Notes: generated by a model from the sequence alone, not told the origin. A stretch of 64,000 bases of DNA from JAGVSR01 sp033765145 (GCA_033765145.1 JANRIH010000047.1:1-64000), one strand, 5' to 3'; shown: positions 53,362 through 63,143, numbered from the stretch's first letter. Numbers and translations are program-made.

Positions 53362-54453
53362 TCAGGCCTTTTGGGTCCTTTCCTCTATTCCCGCGCACAC
53401 GACATCGAGCAGAGTTTTTTGCCCCTTGACGTCGAACGCGAGCGCCACGGGCAGAGGTCGCGACTTTGCCTTGAGGTCGCCCCGCACGCCGCCAAGGCCC
53501 GAGAGCCGGACCCAATCCTTTTCCGTCGTCACGAGTGTTGCGCCCGTTCTGCCGGCCAGTTCGATAAGCTCGGCCGCTTCGCGCTCGGTGAACGGGTGGT
53601 GATCGGAAAACGTCCGGGTCTCAAGAGCCTCGGCGCCGAGTTCTTGCAGGAGATCGTAGAACCGCGCCGGGTTGCCAATCCCGCAATAAGCGAAGACAGG
53701 GCGCTCACGGAGCCATGCCGTATCGCTCGACGGTAACATCGTGGCGCGGACAACCGGGACCTGGGCCCGATCGAGAAAGTTGAGCGGATTTCCGTCCGCG
53801 GGCGGTCGCGCGAGATCCGCGACGGTCCAGTCCCTCGCTCCGCCGTTGACGACCACGGCATCGACGAGCGGCCATTGATCGGCCATTCGCGCGCGCAACG
53901 GCCCCGCGGGGATCACCCGTCCATTTCCGATCCCGCGGCGCCCGTCGACGACAGCGATGGCGACATCCTTCGCGAGGGTGGGGTTCTGAAGTCCGTCGTC
54001 CATGAGGATGACGGTGCGGGGGGCGGCTGGCCGCTCAGCCTCAATGAACGCCGCGCCGGCGGCTCTATCGGCCGACACCACGACGGGCATGGTCCGCGCC
54101 AGGAGAAGCGCTTCGTCACCGACGTCGTCGGCAGTCGCGCCAGATGCGTCGACCCAGCGCGGCGGTCCCTTTCTGGCGCCGTAGCCGCGCGTCAGGGCCA
54201 GCGGTTCATAGCCCAATTCACGCAAGCCATTGCCCAGTGCGATGGTGAGAGGGGTTTTCCCCGTTCCGCCGGCCGTGAAATTGCCGACACAGACGACAGG
54301 GTAGCGAGAGCGAAAATCCGGCGCGCCACGCAAGCGCGCCGCGGCCACCTGGCCCCAAACCCAAGATACTGGAGCCAACAGACGCGGAGCCGACGATCCG
54401 GCCAATTCCGGGTCGTACCACCATCGGGGTTCGGCGACCGGCACGACATTCAT
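53362..54453 (-). CDS. lpxK: Tetraacyldisaccharide 4'-kinase
   Basis: LpxK phosphorylates the lipid A precursor at the 4' position. Walker A is GNFTAGGTGKTPLT, followed by LALTRGYGARKGPP, VGDEALLLARTMP, ILMDDGLQNPTLAKDVAIAVVD and FSDHHPFTEREA. The N-terminal hydrophobic segment attaches it to the membrane. Its ATG overlaps the stop of waaA, so the two are co-translated. Confidence 0.95.
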   Translation of the reverse strand: MNVVPVAEPRWWYDPELAGSSAPRLLAPVSWVWGQVAAARLRGAPDFRSRYPVVCVGNFTAGGTGKTPLTIALGNGLRELGYEPLALTRGYGARKGPPRWVDASGATADDVGDEALLLARTMPVVVSADRAAGAAFIEAERPAAPRTVILMDDGLQNPTLAKDVAIAVVDGRRGIGNGRVIPAGPLRARMADQWPLVDAVVVNGGARDWTVADLARPPADGNPLNFLDRAQVPVVRATMLPSSDTAWLRERPVFAYCGIGNPARFYDLLQELGAEALETRTFSDHHPFTEREAAELIELAGRTGATLVTTEKDWVRLSGLGGVRGDLKAKSRPLPVALAFDVKGQKTLLDVVCAGIEERTQKA

Positions 54454-55862
54454 CCGCGACGGTGGACACGTCTGTCGGATCGCGCGACGGCCGTCGCCGC
54501 GCTGTCGTCGGCACCCAGTTCAGGGGGCAGCCAAGGCCTCAGCGCTTGGAACGTGCGGTCGAGCGCGCCACTCAATGTGGCGAGAGCGGCTTCGGCGGCA
54601 ATCTTCTGAGTGGCACGTTGCGCGGGGTTCGCCAACAGGCGCGCGGCCGATGCGGCCAGGTCCGTCGCGTCGGCGACAAGGGTCACACCCCCGGCCGTTT
54701 CGAGAGCCCGGTAAACGTCGGGGAAGTTCCGAGTTTCGCGCCCGACCAGCACGGCGGCGCCGTGGCGGATCGCCTCGATCGGGTTTTGGCCGCCATGGGG
54801 CACGAGTGAGCCGCCGATCAAGACCACGTCGCTCACGGAATAGAAGAGCCCAAGCTCTCCGATCGTGTCGGCGATATAGACGTCCGTCGCGGGATCGGGG
54901 AGAGTGCCCGTCGAGCGCTGCACGACGCGAAGTCCCAAGGTTTTCAGCTTTTCCGCGACCGGCGTGCCGCGTTCGGGATGGCGAGGCGCGATGATGGTCA
55001 GGAGGTTTTCGCGACCGCGCGCCATCTCACGATGGGCGGCGGCGATGATCTCCTCTTCGCCTTCGTGCGTGCTGGCTGCGACGAAGACTGTGCGTCCGCC
55101 GATGGCGCGTTCGAGTGCCAGAAGGTCAGCGCTATCGACCGGAGGCGCAGGGGCGTCGGCCTTGAGATTGCCCGCCGACATCACATTCGAGGCGCCGAGT
55201 TCGGCAAACTGAGACGATAGCGCGTCGTTCTGAGCAACGACGAGCGCAAACCGGCCGAACAACGGAACTGAAATGGCTGCGTTGCGGCGCCAGCGGTCGT
55301 AGCTGCGTTTCGACATGCGGCCGTTGACGAGCGTCAGGGGGATTTGTCGTGATGCCGCTTCCAGAATGAGATTGGGCCAGATGTCGCTTTCCGTGAAAAT
55401 GGCGAGGTCAGGCCGCCAGTGATCGAGGAACGACGCGGCGTAGCGAGGTGTATCGAGGGGCACGTACTGATGCACGGCGCGCTCCCCGAGGCGCTGCTCG
55501 GCAAGTCGGGCCGACGTGACCGTGCCGGTCGTCAGGAGAAAGCAGAGATCCGGGCGTTCTACGGCCATGCGCGACAAGAGGGGAAGAATGGCGTTCGTTT
55601 CTCCCACACTCGCGGCATGGGCCCAGACGAGAGGCGCATCGGGGCGGTCGTAGGCTGGGCGGCCCTGCCGCTCGCCGCGGCGTGCGGGGTCCTCCTTGCC
55701 GCGCCTTTCCCGATGGGAAAGAACGAGCGATGCCAGCGGCGTCAGGGCACGGGTCAGCGCCCGATAGACGCGCAAGTGAACCCCCAGCGGGGCATACGCC
55801 GTCGGTTCGATATGCTGGATCTGGCTGGACTTGTTTTCAGGTATGGGAAGGGTAGCGTTCAC
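54450..55862 (-). CDS. waaA: 3-deoxy-D-manno-octulosonic acid transferase
   Basis: WaaA adds Kdo to lipid IVA. It shows RRGKEDPARRGERQGRP, HAASVGETNAILPLL, TESDIWPNLILEAASRQIP, VNGRMSKRSYDRWRR and GGSLVPHGGQNPIEAIRHG. The N-terminus has one hydrophobic anchor region. The annotated start is a GTG with a poorly conserved extension, so the true start may lie some 15-20 codons further in. It matches kdsD (Kdo precursor) and lpxK in the window and forms an operon with lpxK. Confidence 0.94.
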   Translation of the reverse strand: MNATLPIPENKSSQIQHIEPTAYAPLGVHLRVYRALTRALTPLASLVLSHRERRGKEDPARRGERQGRPAYDRPDAPLVWAHAASVGETNAILPLLSRMAVERPDLCFLLTTGTVTSARLAEQRLGERAVHQYVPLDTPRYAASFLDHWRPDLAIFTESDIWPNLILEAASRQIPLTLVNGRMSKRSYDRWRRNAAISVPLFGRFALVVAQNDALSSQFAELGASNVMSAGNLKADAPAPPVDSADLLALERAIGGRTVFVAASTHEGEEEIIAAAHREMARGRENLLTIIAPRHPERGTPVAEKLKTLGLRVVQRSTGTLPDPATDVYIADTIGELGLFYSVSDVVLIGGSLVPHGGQNPIEAIRHGAAVLVGRETRNFPDVYRALETAGGVTLVADATDLAASAARLLANPAQRATQKIAAEAALATLSGALDRTFQALRPWLPPELGADDSAATAVARSDRRVHRRG

Positions 55863-56084
55863 GATCTCGACTTCCCCTGCGGCCCATGCAGTGACAGAAT
55901 CGTGGTCTCCAGCCTACGGCCCGCTCTCGCGTCGCAGGCTCAACCCCTTGCCCCTGTCACCTATAGCGAATATTTAGCGAATGCAAAGCAGCGCCGTCAC
56001 CGGCGTTCGAACGGTCATCCAGATCATATATCGGGCGTTCGGCGTTCAACCCCATTCCAGGAAAAGAGCCCGCACGCGGCGGCC

Positions 56085-56822
56085 ATGCAGCAATTGACGA
56101 AACCGATCCGGCGGGCTGCGAACCGCGCAGTCAGAGATCTCCGGGCGGCTGTCGTCAGGGTTCTCCCTGAACCGGTGCACCGGCGCGTGGCGCCTTATGT
56201 CCGCTACATGGACATGTTGCTGCTGGATCACGTGTTCCTGCGCGTCGTGTATCCGAACCGCCACCGAATCTCGAAAGCGGCCTGGCGCAGTGCGCAGCCC
56301 CTGCCCTACCAGATCGGGCTCTACAAGCGCCAAGGGATCAAGACCATCGTCAATCTGCGCGGGGGCGGACCGCAGTGGACATATCATTTCGAAAAGCAAG
56401 CCTGTGACCGCCACGGCATGAAGCTGGTGACGATCCGGCTCCGAAGCCGGGCGTCGCCGTCGCCAGCCGAACTTCATGGATTGCGCGAGCTCTTTCAGAC
56501 CGTCGAACACCCGATCCTGATGCACTGCAAGTCTGGCGCCGACCGTGCCGGACTTGCGGCCGTGATCTATCGCCATGTGATCGACGGGGCCCCCATTTCG
56601 GAAGCCAAGAAAGAACTGAGCTTGTGGTACGGACATGTCCGCCACGCCGATACCGGTGTCATCGACTACTTTTTTGAGCGGTACCTCGAGGAGAACGAGG
56701 CGTCGCCCGTTCCGTTCTTCGAGTGGGTCGATACACGATACGACCCGGAAGAAATCAACCGCACGTTCAAGGCGAATGGTCTCGCGAACCGCTTCGTCAA
56801 CGACATCCTCAATCGGGAATAA
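56085..56822 (+). CDS. Dual-specificity (tyrosine) phosphatase-like protein
   Basis: The PTP/DSP active-site motif appears as MHCKSGADRAG (HCxxGxxR) near residue 150. Upstream are WRSAQPLPYQIGLYKRQGIKTIVNLRGG and the general-acid region around LRSRASPSPAELH. The N-terminal 45 residues are basic, and C-terminal NRTFKANGLANRFVND is conserved in relatives. It lacks a signal peptide. It converges on msbA with a 14-base overlap. The ATG at 56085 was chosen because the longer frame upstream lies over waaA in the other direction. Confidence 0.85.
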   Translation: MQQLTKPIRRAANRAVRDLRAAVVRVLPEPVHRRVAPYVRYMDMLLLDHVFLRVVYPNRHRISKAAWRSAQPLPYQIGLYKRQGIKTIVNLRGGGPQWTYHFEKQACDRHGMKLVTIRLRSRASPSPAELHGLRELFQTVEHPILMHCKSGADRAGLAAVIYRHVIDGAPISEAKKELSLWYGHVRHADTGVIDYFFERYLEENEASPVPFFEWVDTRYDPEEINRTFKANGLANRFVNDILNRE

Positions 56823-58677
56823 GCTCGTCTTCGACGAGCGGTCCAATTTCTTCCGTTTCCGCGACCACGCCTTCGAGCAACTGCGCGCGGGCAAGGCGTG
56901 TGTAAATCCCGCCCTTCGCGACGAGTTCGGTGTGGGTGCCGAGTTCCACGGCCGTCCCGCCCTCCATGACGCAGATAAGGTCTGCGTTCTCGACCGTCGA
57001 CAAGCGATGGGCGATGACGAGCGTCGTCCGGTTGCGCGTGAACTCGGCGAGCGCTTTCTGGACGAATTCCTCGGATTCGGTGTCGAGGGCGCTCGTCGCT
57101 TCGTCGAGAAGGAGGATCGGTGCGTTGCGCAGGATCGCCCGCGCGAGTGCGATGCGCTGCCGCTGACCGCCCGACAGCCGAAACCCGCGATCGCCGATGA
57201 CGGTCTCGTAGCCCTGGGGCTGGGCCGTGATGAACTCGTGGGCCGCTGCAGAAATCGCCGCGGCTTCGATCTCCGCATCGGTGGCATCGAGCCGCCCGAG
57301 CCTGATGTTGGCGCGGATCGTATCGTCGAACAGCGTGACGTCCTGACTGACGATCGAGATGCTTTGGCGAAGCGAGGCGACCGTCACGTCGCGTATGTCC
57401 TGGCCGTCGATCCTGATCGCGCCCGATGTCACGTCGAAGAGACGGGGCACAAGATTGACGATCGTCGATTTGCCTGCGCCCGATCTGCCGACGAGCGCGA
57501 CGGTCGTCCCGCCTGGAACCTTAAGAGCGAAATCCTCGACGGCAGGAACGGCTGCGGACTTCTCATAGTGGAAAGACACCCGGTCGAAATCGATCGAGCC
57601 GCGCGTCACCTTGATATCCTTCGCTCCTGGGCGATCGATGATGGTCGATCGCTCGTCGAGCACGGCGTAGATGCTGTCTAGCCCCGCGAGCCCTTCCTGC
57701 ACGCGGGCGACGAGTTGCCCAACCGAACGGATTGGCTGCGCCGACATCAGGAGAGCGGTCGTGAACCCCATGAAATCCCCGACGGTCGAGACGCCGTTCG
57801 AGATGCGCCAGTAGGCGAGCCAGACGACACCGGCGACCGCAAGGCCGGCCAGAACCTCGAGCAGGGCCTCGAGCCGCATCTTGTTGGAGACGGCTCGAAG
57901 GCGCAGCTTCAGGACCTGATTGAAGCTCTTGTCCACCTTCTCGCCGGCATACCTCTCGAGCTGGTAGGTCTTGATCAGCCGCGCGCCGCCGAATTTTTCT
58001 CCGAGCTGCTGGGTCAGCGCGCCGAGTTCGGACTGGGTCTTCTTCGCATTCGCCCTGAGGCGCCGCGCGATGTGCATGATCGGAAGAGCCGCGAAGGGAT
58101 AAATGCCGAGCACGACAAGAGCCATCACCCAGTCGAGGTAGATCATCGCGCCCACGAGTGCCACGACCATCAGGGCGTCGCGGACGATCGTGTTCACTGT
58201 TGCGAGCGTTGCCTGCTGAATGAACGTGACGTCGTTCGTCAGCTTGGACATCAGGTGGCCCGGCGCGTCGCGGACGATGTGGGCGTAGTCGGACGCCATC
58301 AGCGTCCCGAAAACGCGCTTCTGCATATCGGTCGTCAACGCAAGGACGATGCGCTGCGTTTCCACGGCCGCGAGGTAGAGAAACGTGCTGCGCACGAGCG
58401 TGATGAGGACGATCCCGGCGAGGACGTACGGCAGGTAGCCCACCTCGCCCTTCAGCAGGATATCGAATGCGTGCTTGATGATGATCGGATAGCCGCCGGT
58501 CGCGATCGCGAGCGCAGCCATCAGAACGGTGGCGCCGAGAAGCTGGCGCCAGCGTGGAAAGACCCAATCGGAGAGAAAGCGCCAGAGTAGTCCGCGCGCC
58601 CGATTGTCGAACGGTATGCGGCGCGGGCGTCCGGACTTGCCGCTCCTCGGGACATCGGGCGATGGGCTGGGCGTCAC
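56809..58677 (-). CDS. ABC exporter of the MsbA type
   Basis: Six membrane helices are predicted in the first 320 residues; the ATPase domain follows with GRSGAGKST (Walker A), LSGGQRQRIALARAI (signature), ILLLDEATSALD (Walker B) and IAHRLSTVENAD (His switch). The position beside waaA and lpxK suggests it flips lipid A-core across the inner membrane, as MsbA does. Start is a GTG. Two sequence repeats of the half-transporter are not seen, so it works as a homodimer. Confidence 0.9.
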   Translation of the reverse strand: MTPSPSPDVPRSGKSGRPRRIPFDNRARGLLWRFLSDWVFPRWRQLLGATVLMAALAIATGGYPIIIKHAFDILLKGEVGYLPYVLAGIVLITLVRSTFLYLAAVETQRIVLALTTDMQKRVFGTLMASDYAHIVRDAPGHLMSKLTNDVTFIQQATLATVNTIVRDALMVVALVGAMIYLDWVMALVVLGIYPFAALPIMHIARRLRANAKKTQSELGALTQQLGEKFGGARLIKTYQLERYAGEKVDKSFNQVLKLRLRAVSNKMRLEALLEVLAGLAVAGVVWLAYWRISNGVSTVGDFMGFTTALLMSAQPIRSVGQLVARVQEGLAGLDSIYAVLDERSTIIDRPGAKDIKVTRGSIDFDRVSFHYEKSAAVPAVEDFALKVPGGTTVALVGRSGAGKSTIVNLVPRLFDVTSGAIRIDGQDIRDVTVASLRQSISIVSQDVTLFDDTIRANIRLGRLDATDAEIEAAAISAAAHEFITAQPQGYETVIGDRGFRLSGGQRQRIALARAILRNAPILLLDEATSALDTESEEFVQKALAEFTRNRTTLVIAHRLSTVENADLICVMEGGTAVELGTHTELVAKGGIYTRLARAQLLEGVVAETEEIGPLVEDELIPD

Positions 58678-58849
58678 GTCTCGTCCTTCAGAATGCCGCG
58701 CCCGCGTCGAATTCAGTTCGCGGGTCGGTCACGGCGCCGGCCAAAGCCGAATGCGCCAGGGCTCGCCCGAGTTGCCTCGACGCCGCGAAGGCGGCCGAAC
58801 AGGCTGTCCCGTCCGCGACCATCCCTCTGGACTTTGAGATGGGTACTCG

Positions 58850-59125
58850 TCAACCCGCCGCGTCAGGCTTTGCCGTCGCGGGATCGAGCAAGCGGTGCAG
58901 GTGGACCACGAAATAGCGCATCATGGCATTGTCGACGCTCTTCTGGGCCGCCGCTTTCCAGGCCGCGTGAGCCTCGGCGTAATTGGGGTAGATGCCGACG
59001 ACGTCGAGGTGCGCGAGGTCGCGGAAGGTCACGCCCTCGAGGGATTCGAGTTCGCCGCCAAAAACGAGGTGTAGGAGCTGCTTCGATTTGCCGGCTGATT
59101 GATCGGCTGGGGAGGACGGCGACAT
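58850..59125 (-). CDS. DUF4170 domain protein
   Basis: This 91-residue protein has the family pattern LLHLVFGGELESLEGVTFRDLAHLDVVGIYPNYAEAHAAWKAAAQKSVDNAMMRYFVVHLHRLLDP in short pieces, here noted by LVFGGELESL and MRYFVVHLHRL. Members are small, soluble, and sit near lipopolysaccharide genes of Hyphomicrobiales. No function is known. The ATG at 59125 was chosen; the longer frame adds a weak tail. Confidence 0.8.
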   Translation of the reverse strand: MSPSSPADQSAGKSKQLLHLVFGGELESLEGVTFRDLAHLDVVGIYPNYAEAHAAWKAAAQKSVDNAMMRYFVVHLHRLLDPATAKPDAAG

Positions 59126-59692
59126 TGCTTGGCCTGTGGCTCTGCCCGAGACGGGCACTTCAGGGACGCGATCGGCGAGACGACCGGCGGATTTTCCGCG
59201 CTACGCCTTACGCAGGCGCTACGACGAACGTCGAAAGCGTGCCGCAGAATGGAGGGAACTCAAAGCGCCCACGTTGCCGCGCACGCGCTGATCGGGGCGC
59301 CCGGCGGCCCCAGGGCCCAGCCGGCACTGAACCGGGGGATGGACGCTCAATCAAAAAAGACAGACGACATTTCAAAAACGGCCATCATCGCGACGACCAG
59401 CATTACCAGCACCCAAAGGGCCATGCGTTCCGATGTCGGTTCGGTCATGTGTCGAACTCCGCCACCCGTATCCGGTCCAGTACGCCTCCAATTGCGGTAA
59501 GCTTACACGTCCGGCGCGGAATATTGAAGTGCATCAAAGTCCTCTTTCCCCGAAATTCCGTTTTCTGCCAATCGATCAGGCATTGCCCCTCCGGACCCGG
59601 CAGGGCAATGCCCGCCGCGCGCCATAGTGTTTGCCCCTGGGAGCGCATTTCGCTAGCGTCCCCAAGTCTAACGAAGGTCCGAGAGACATCGA
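59126..59692. other. Mostly non-coding stretch between DUF4170 and an acyl-CoA synthetase
   Basis: Apart from the short minus-strand membrane peptide at 59347-59448 I see no gene. The last 180 bases are the probable promoter region of the acyl-CoA synthetase; no strong repeat or riboswitch was identified. Confidence 0.45.
59347..59448 (-). CDS. Single-span membrane peptide (33 aa)
   Basis: Read on the minus strand, GGAG lies eight bases before an ATG that opens 33 codons. The product starts MTEPTSERM, then a hydrophobic span (ALWVLVMLVVAMMAVF) and ends EMSSVFFD. This layout is common among small inner-membrane proteins. No homologue is recalled, so it remains a candidate. Confidence 0.5.
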   Translation of the reverse strand: MTEPTSERMALWVLVMLVVAMMAVFEMSSVFFD

Positions 59693-61321
59693 ATGTCCAC
59701 GTCCCGCTACGCCGCCGACCTCACGAAAAACGCCGCCAACTATCAGCCGCTTACGCCACTGACTTTTCTGGAGCGAACAGCGGCGGTCTTCCCCCAGCAT
59801 ACGGCGGTCATCCATGGCGGGCTCCGATATTCCTGGCAGGAGTTCTATGACCGGTCCCGCCGGCTCGCGTCGGTCCTGGCACTCCGCTACATCGGCCCCG
59901 GAGACACGGTCAGCGTCATGCTGTCGAATACGCCGCCGATGCTCGAGGCGCACTTCGCAGTGCCGATGGTTGGAGCGGTGTTGCATTCGATCAACACTCG
60001 GCTCGATCCGGCCATCATCGCATTCCAGCTCGATCACGCCAACACGAAACTCCTGATCACGGACCGGGAGTTCGAACCGATCATGCGCGAAGCGCTGGCG
60101 CTCGCGACCGTGAAGCCAATGATCATCGATTTCAACGACAGCCAGTTTCCCGATCTCGGGAAGGCGCTTTCGGAGGTCGATTACGACAAGGCGCTTGCCT
60201 CGGGCGATCCGAATTTCGCGTGGCGGACGCCCGACGACGAATGGGATGCCATTTCTCTCAACTATACGTCCGGCACGACCGGCAATCCCAAAGGCGTCGT
60301 CTACCACCATCGCGGCGCGGCGCTCATGTGCTACGCGAACACCATCGCGACCGCCATGACGCGACACCCGGTCTACCTCTGGACGTTGCCGATGTTCCAC
60401 TGCAACGGCTGGTGCTTCCCGTGGTCACTGTCGATCGTGGCGGGTACGCACGTCTGTCTCCGCTGGGTGCGCGCGAAGGCGATGTACGACGCCATTGCGG
60501 ACCACAAGGTCACGCACCTCTCTGGCGCGCCGATCGTGATGTCGACGCTGCTCAATGCGGCCCCGGACGAGCGCCGCGCCTATCAGCATCGTGTCGCGTT
60601 CAATCACGCTGCGGCGCCCCCGCCACAATCCGTGCTCGATCAGATGATCGCGGCCGGTTTCGATCTCACGCATCTCTATGGCCTGACCGAAACCTACGGA
60701 CCCGCCACGATCAACGAGTGGAATCTCGCCTGGAACGATCTCGACGAAGGTGAGCGCGCGCAGAAGCGCATCCGGCAGGGCGTGCGTTACGTGGCGCTCG
60801 AAGACCTGACCGTTATGGACCCCGAGACGATGACGCGCGTGCCGGCCGATGGGGAAACACTCGGCGAAGTCATGTTCCGCGGAAACATCGTCATGCGCGG
60901 ATATCTCAAGAACCCTGGCGCCACCGAGGACGCGTTCCGCGGCGGCTGGTTCCATTCGGGTGATCTCGGCGTTTTGCATCCGGACGGATACATCCAGCTC
61001 AAGGATCGCTCGAAGGACATCATCATTTCCGGCGGCGAGAACATTTCGTCGATCGAAGTCGAGGACGTTCTCTACAAGCACGCGGCGGTGCAGACATGCG
61101 CGGTCGTCGCGAAACCCGACGAGAAGTGGGGCGAGACGCCTTGTGCATTCGTCGAACTGAAACCCGGCGCGACAGCGACCGCCGACGAGATCATCGAATG
61201 GTGCCGCCAGCATCTCGCGCGCTACAAGTGTCCGCGCTACGTGATCTTCACGGAGATCCCCAAGACGTCGACCGGCAAGGTGCAGAAGTTCATGCTGCGC
61301 GAAATGGCGAAATCGGCCTGA
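59693..61321 (+). CDS. Acyl-CoA synthetase (AMP-forming)
   Basis: The ANL-family motifs are LNYTSGTTGNPKGVVYHHRG (adenylate loop), LTHLYGLTETYGPATINEW, GGWFHSGDLGVLHPDGYIQLKDR and PKTSTGKVQKFMLRE with the catalytic Lys. The pattern PMFHCNGWCFPWS is typical of medium- or short-chain acyl-CoA synthetases related to fadD3/DmdB. Substrate is uncertain. Preceding bases CGAAGGTCCGAGAG include a ribosome-binding site. It is monocistronic. Confidence 0.93.
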   Translation: MSTSRYAADLTKNAANYQPLTPLTFLERTAAVFPQHTAVIHGGLRYSWQEFYDRSRRLASVLALRYIGPGDTVSVMLSNTPPMLEAHFAVPMVGAVLHSINTRLDPAIIAFQLDHANTKLLITDREFEPIMREALALATVKPMIIDFNDSQFPDLGKALSEVDYDKALASGDPNFAWRTPDDEWDAISLNYTSGTTGNPKGVVYHHRGAALMCYANTIATAMTRHPVYLWTLPMFHCNGWCFPWSLSIVAGTHVCLRWVRAKAMYDAIADHKVTHLSGAPIVMSTLLNAAPDERRAYQHRVAFNHAAAPPPQSVLDQMIAAGFDLTHLYGLTETYGPATINEWNLAWNDLDEGERAQKRIRQGVRYVALEDLTVMDPETMTRVPADGETLGEVMFRGNIVMRGYLKNPGATEDAFRGGWFHSGDLGVLHPDGYIQLKDRSKDIIISGGENISSIEVEDVLYKHAAVQTCAVVAKPDEKWGETPCAFVELKPGATATADEIIEWCRQHLARYKCPRYVIFTEIPKTSTGKVQKFMLREMAKSA

Positions 61322-61569
61322 CGATCGAACAGCGTGCGGGCGGCGCCTGAACCAGCTTTCGACCTCATGTCGGCCGACCGCCGCACCTCCCTTTCTAAAT
61401 TAATGTTCACCCGCGACGGATCGGGCGGCGAGGTCCGTTCTTCTCCATGACGCGGCTGGTTCCGGCCTCCCACGGTCGGCAACGGAGGGCCTTCCCCCCG
61501 CGCCCTGCCGATGCACCGACGCATCCCGGGGCCGGAACCTCCGCGCCACCAACATGGAGACACAACGAC

Positions 61570-62172
61570 ATGACCAATCGAGCCAAACTTCTCGCAACGG
61601 CGGCGGTGGTGCTCGCACTCGGCGGCGCCGGCATCGCCTACGCCCACAAAGCCGGACACTGGCGCGGGCCGCATCACGGAGGCATGGGCGTCCTCGGATT
61701 CACGGGACCCATGGAGCGCATGTGCCGGGGTAACCTGGCGGAGAAGGCGGATCACGTCCTCGTCCGGATCGAGCATCGCGTGAAACCCACGGACGCCCAG
61801 AAGCCCGCATTCGAAACGCTTCAGACCGCAATGAGGGACGGGGCCGCAAAAATCCAGGCCGCGTGCCCGGCCAAGAGCGCTGACGACGACGGTGCTGCCA
61901 AGAAGACCGTCCCGGAGCGGCTCGCGATGGCGGAGGCGAACCTGCAGGCGACGTTGGACGCCGTCAAGACGGTTCGACCGGCTGCGGATGCCTTCTATCA
62001 GACCCTCAACGACGATCAGAAGAAAGTCCTCGCCGAGATGACCGAGGGACGCGGATGGAAGAAGCGTCACGGCTGGCACGGCAAGGGGGACGGGAAAGGT
62101 CCGGGCGGGCCTGACGGTCGCGACGAGGGCGTGGATGCGCCGGAGACCGCTCCCGGCAACAAAGTCGAATAG
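61570..62172 (+). CDS. Spy/CpxP-family (LTXXQ motif) periplasmic protein
   Basis: A signal peptide (LLATAAVVLALGGAGIAYA) is followed by a His/Gly-rich segment (HWRGPHHGGMG) and helical core: ERMCRGNLAEKADHVLVRIE, VKPTDAQKPAFETLQTAM with the LTxxQ-like site, and LNDDQKKVLAEMTEGRGWKK. The tail is rich in Gly, Asp and Lys. Spy/CpxP members act as periplasmic chaperones or metal-stress sensors. GGAGA precedes the ATG, and a strong terminator follows. Confidence 0.83.
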   Translation: MTNRAKLLATAAVVLALGGAGIAYAHKAGHWRGPHHGGMGVLGFTGPMERMCRGNLAEKADHVLVRIEHRVKPTDAQKPAFETLQTAMRDGAAKIQAACPAKSADDDGAAKKTVPERLAMAEANLQATLDAVKTVRPAADAFYQTLNDDQKKVLAEMTEGRGWKKRHGWHGKGDGKGPGGPDGRDEGVDAPETAPGNKVE

Positions 62173-62216
62173 CGCCGCGAGCCGATGACGGAGCGCCCTC
62201 CGTCGTCGTCATGCGG

Positions 62217-62253
62217 GAGGTGGCCGGCCCCTCGCCAGCCACCTCTCTTTTTT
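62217..62253 (+). terminator. Rho-independent terminator of the Spy-like gene
   Basis: GAGGTGGC and GCCACCTC form an eight-base stem, followed by TCTTTTTTG. It lies 45 bases after the stop of the Spy-like gene. Confidence 0.9.
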
Positions 62254-62457
62254 GTTGTTCAAGGTATTCCGCGTCTCGCGCCAGGACCGCGCCGGACCTT
62301 CGTCCTCAGCGTTCTCGACGTGCATGACGCGCGTCGTACGGCCCGATGCAACCGGATGGGGGACGACCTCTTGGATTAAGCGCGGGCGGTTCGCTCGAAA
62401 AAAAAGAGGCCCGCGCGCCCCGAGGCTCGCCATGCGGCGCGGCGCAACTCACAAAAT

Positions 62458-62485
62458 CAAAAAGCCGGCTCGCATGAACCGGCTT
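62458..62485 (-). terminator. Rho-independent terminator of the minus-strand YdcH gene
   Basis: Read on the minus strand, AAGCCGGTTC and GAGCCGGCTT pair around ATGC, followed by TTT. It follows the YdcH stop by 12 bases. Confidence 0.85.
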
Positions 62486-62496
62486 CCGTCCTTCGT

Positions 62497-62673
62497 TCAG
62501 TGCTTCGATCGGCTTTCCAGTCGGTCGATCTCTTCCTTGATCTTCAGCTTCTGCTGTTTCATCCGCCGGATCTCGAGGTCGTCGGACCCGGGTCTCGCCA
62601 TCTCCTGCTCTATTCGGCGATCTAGCTGCCGATGCTTCTCTGAGAGTTCCTGGAGATGAGCGGATAACGCCAT
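62497..62673 (-). CDS. YdcH family protein (DUF465), copy 1
   Basis: A 58-residue coiled coil starting MALSAHLQELSEKHRQLD, then IEQEMARPGSDDLEIRRM and KQQKLKIKEEIDRLES, the YdcH/SlyX-like DUF465 pattern of small helical proteins in alphaproteobacteria. GGAGGATCG lies in front of the ATG. A second copy lies divergently 263 bases away. Function unknown. Confidence 0.88.
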   Translation of the reverse strand: MALSAHLQELSEKHRQLDRRIEQEMARPGSDDLEIRRMKQQKLKIKEEIDRLESRSKH

Positions 62674-62936
62674 TCGATCCTCCTATCAGAGTTGACAATT
62701 GCAAGCATGCCAGAATTTTGGAGCGCTGTCCAAGTAGTCAAGACCGTTCGTTACGCATTGCTCAAAATTTTGCCTTCGATGCGAGCTACCGCGAAGGCCC
62801 GGCTCGGTTGTGATGCTGCTCCGCAGCATCAGAGCTGGCGCAATCGTGTTGCGAAACCCAGTAGAGGGCGTAAAAGCGGCGAGAATTCAGCGGGGTCCAT
62901 TGCGGGCGCGTGGTCTGACCGGAGCGGGGAAACGGC

Positions 62937-63143
62937 ATGCAGCGTCAGAACGACCGGGAACTGCGCGAGCAGCTGACGAAGCTGCGGCAGGAGCATCGGC
63001 AGCTCGATGAGGAAATCGTCGCTCACGAGGCCCTGGCGAACGCAGATCAGTTGCTTATACGGCGTTTAAAAAAGAAAAAGCTGGTTCTCAAAGACCAGAT
63101 CACGTCGATCGAAGATCAGCTTCTGCCGGACATCATCGCGTGA
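62937..63143 (+). CDS. YdcH family protein (DUF465), copy 2
   Basis: A 68-residue helical protein: NDRELREQLTKLRQEHRQLD, EEIVAHEALANADQLLIRRL, KKKKLVLKDQITSIEDQLLP. It aligns with the first copy over EHRQLDEEI / KHRQLDRRI and the basic KK(K)L helix. GGGGAAA precedes the ATG. It is in the opposite orientation to copy 1. Confidence 0.88.
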   Translation: MQRQNDRELREQLTKLRQEHRQLDEEIVAHEALANADQLLIRRLKKKKLVLKDQITSIEDQLLPDIIA

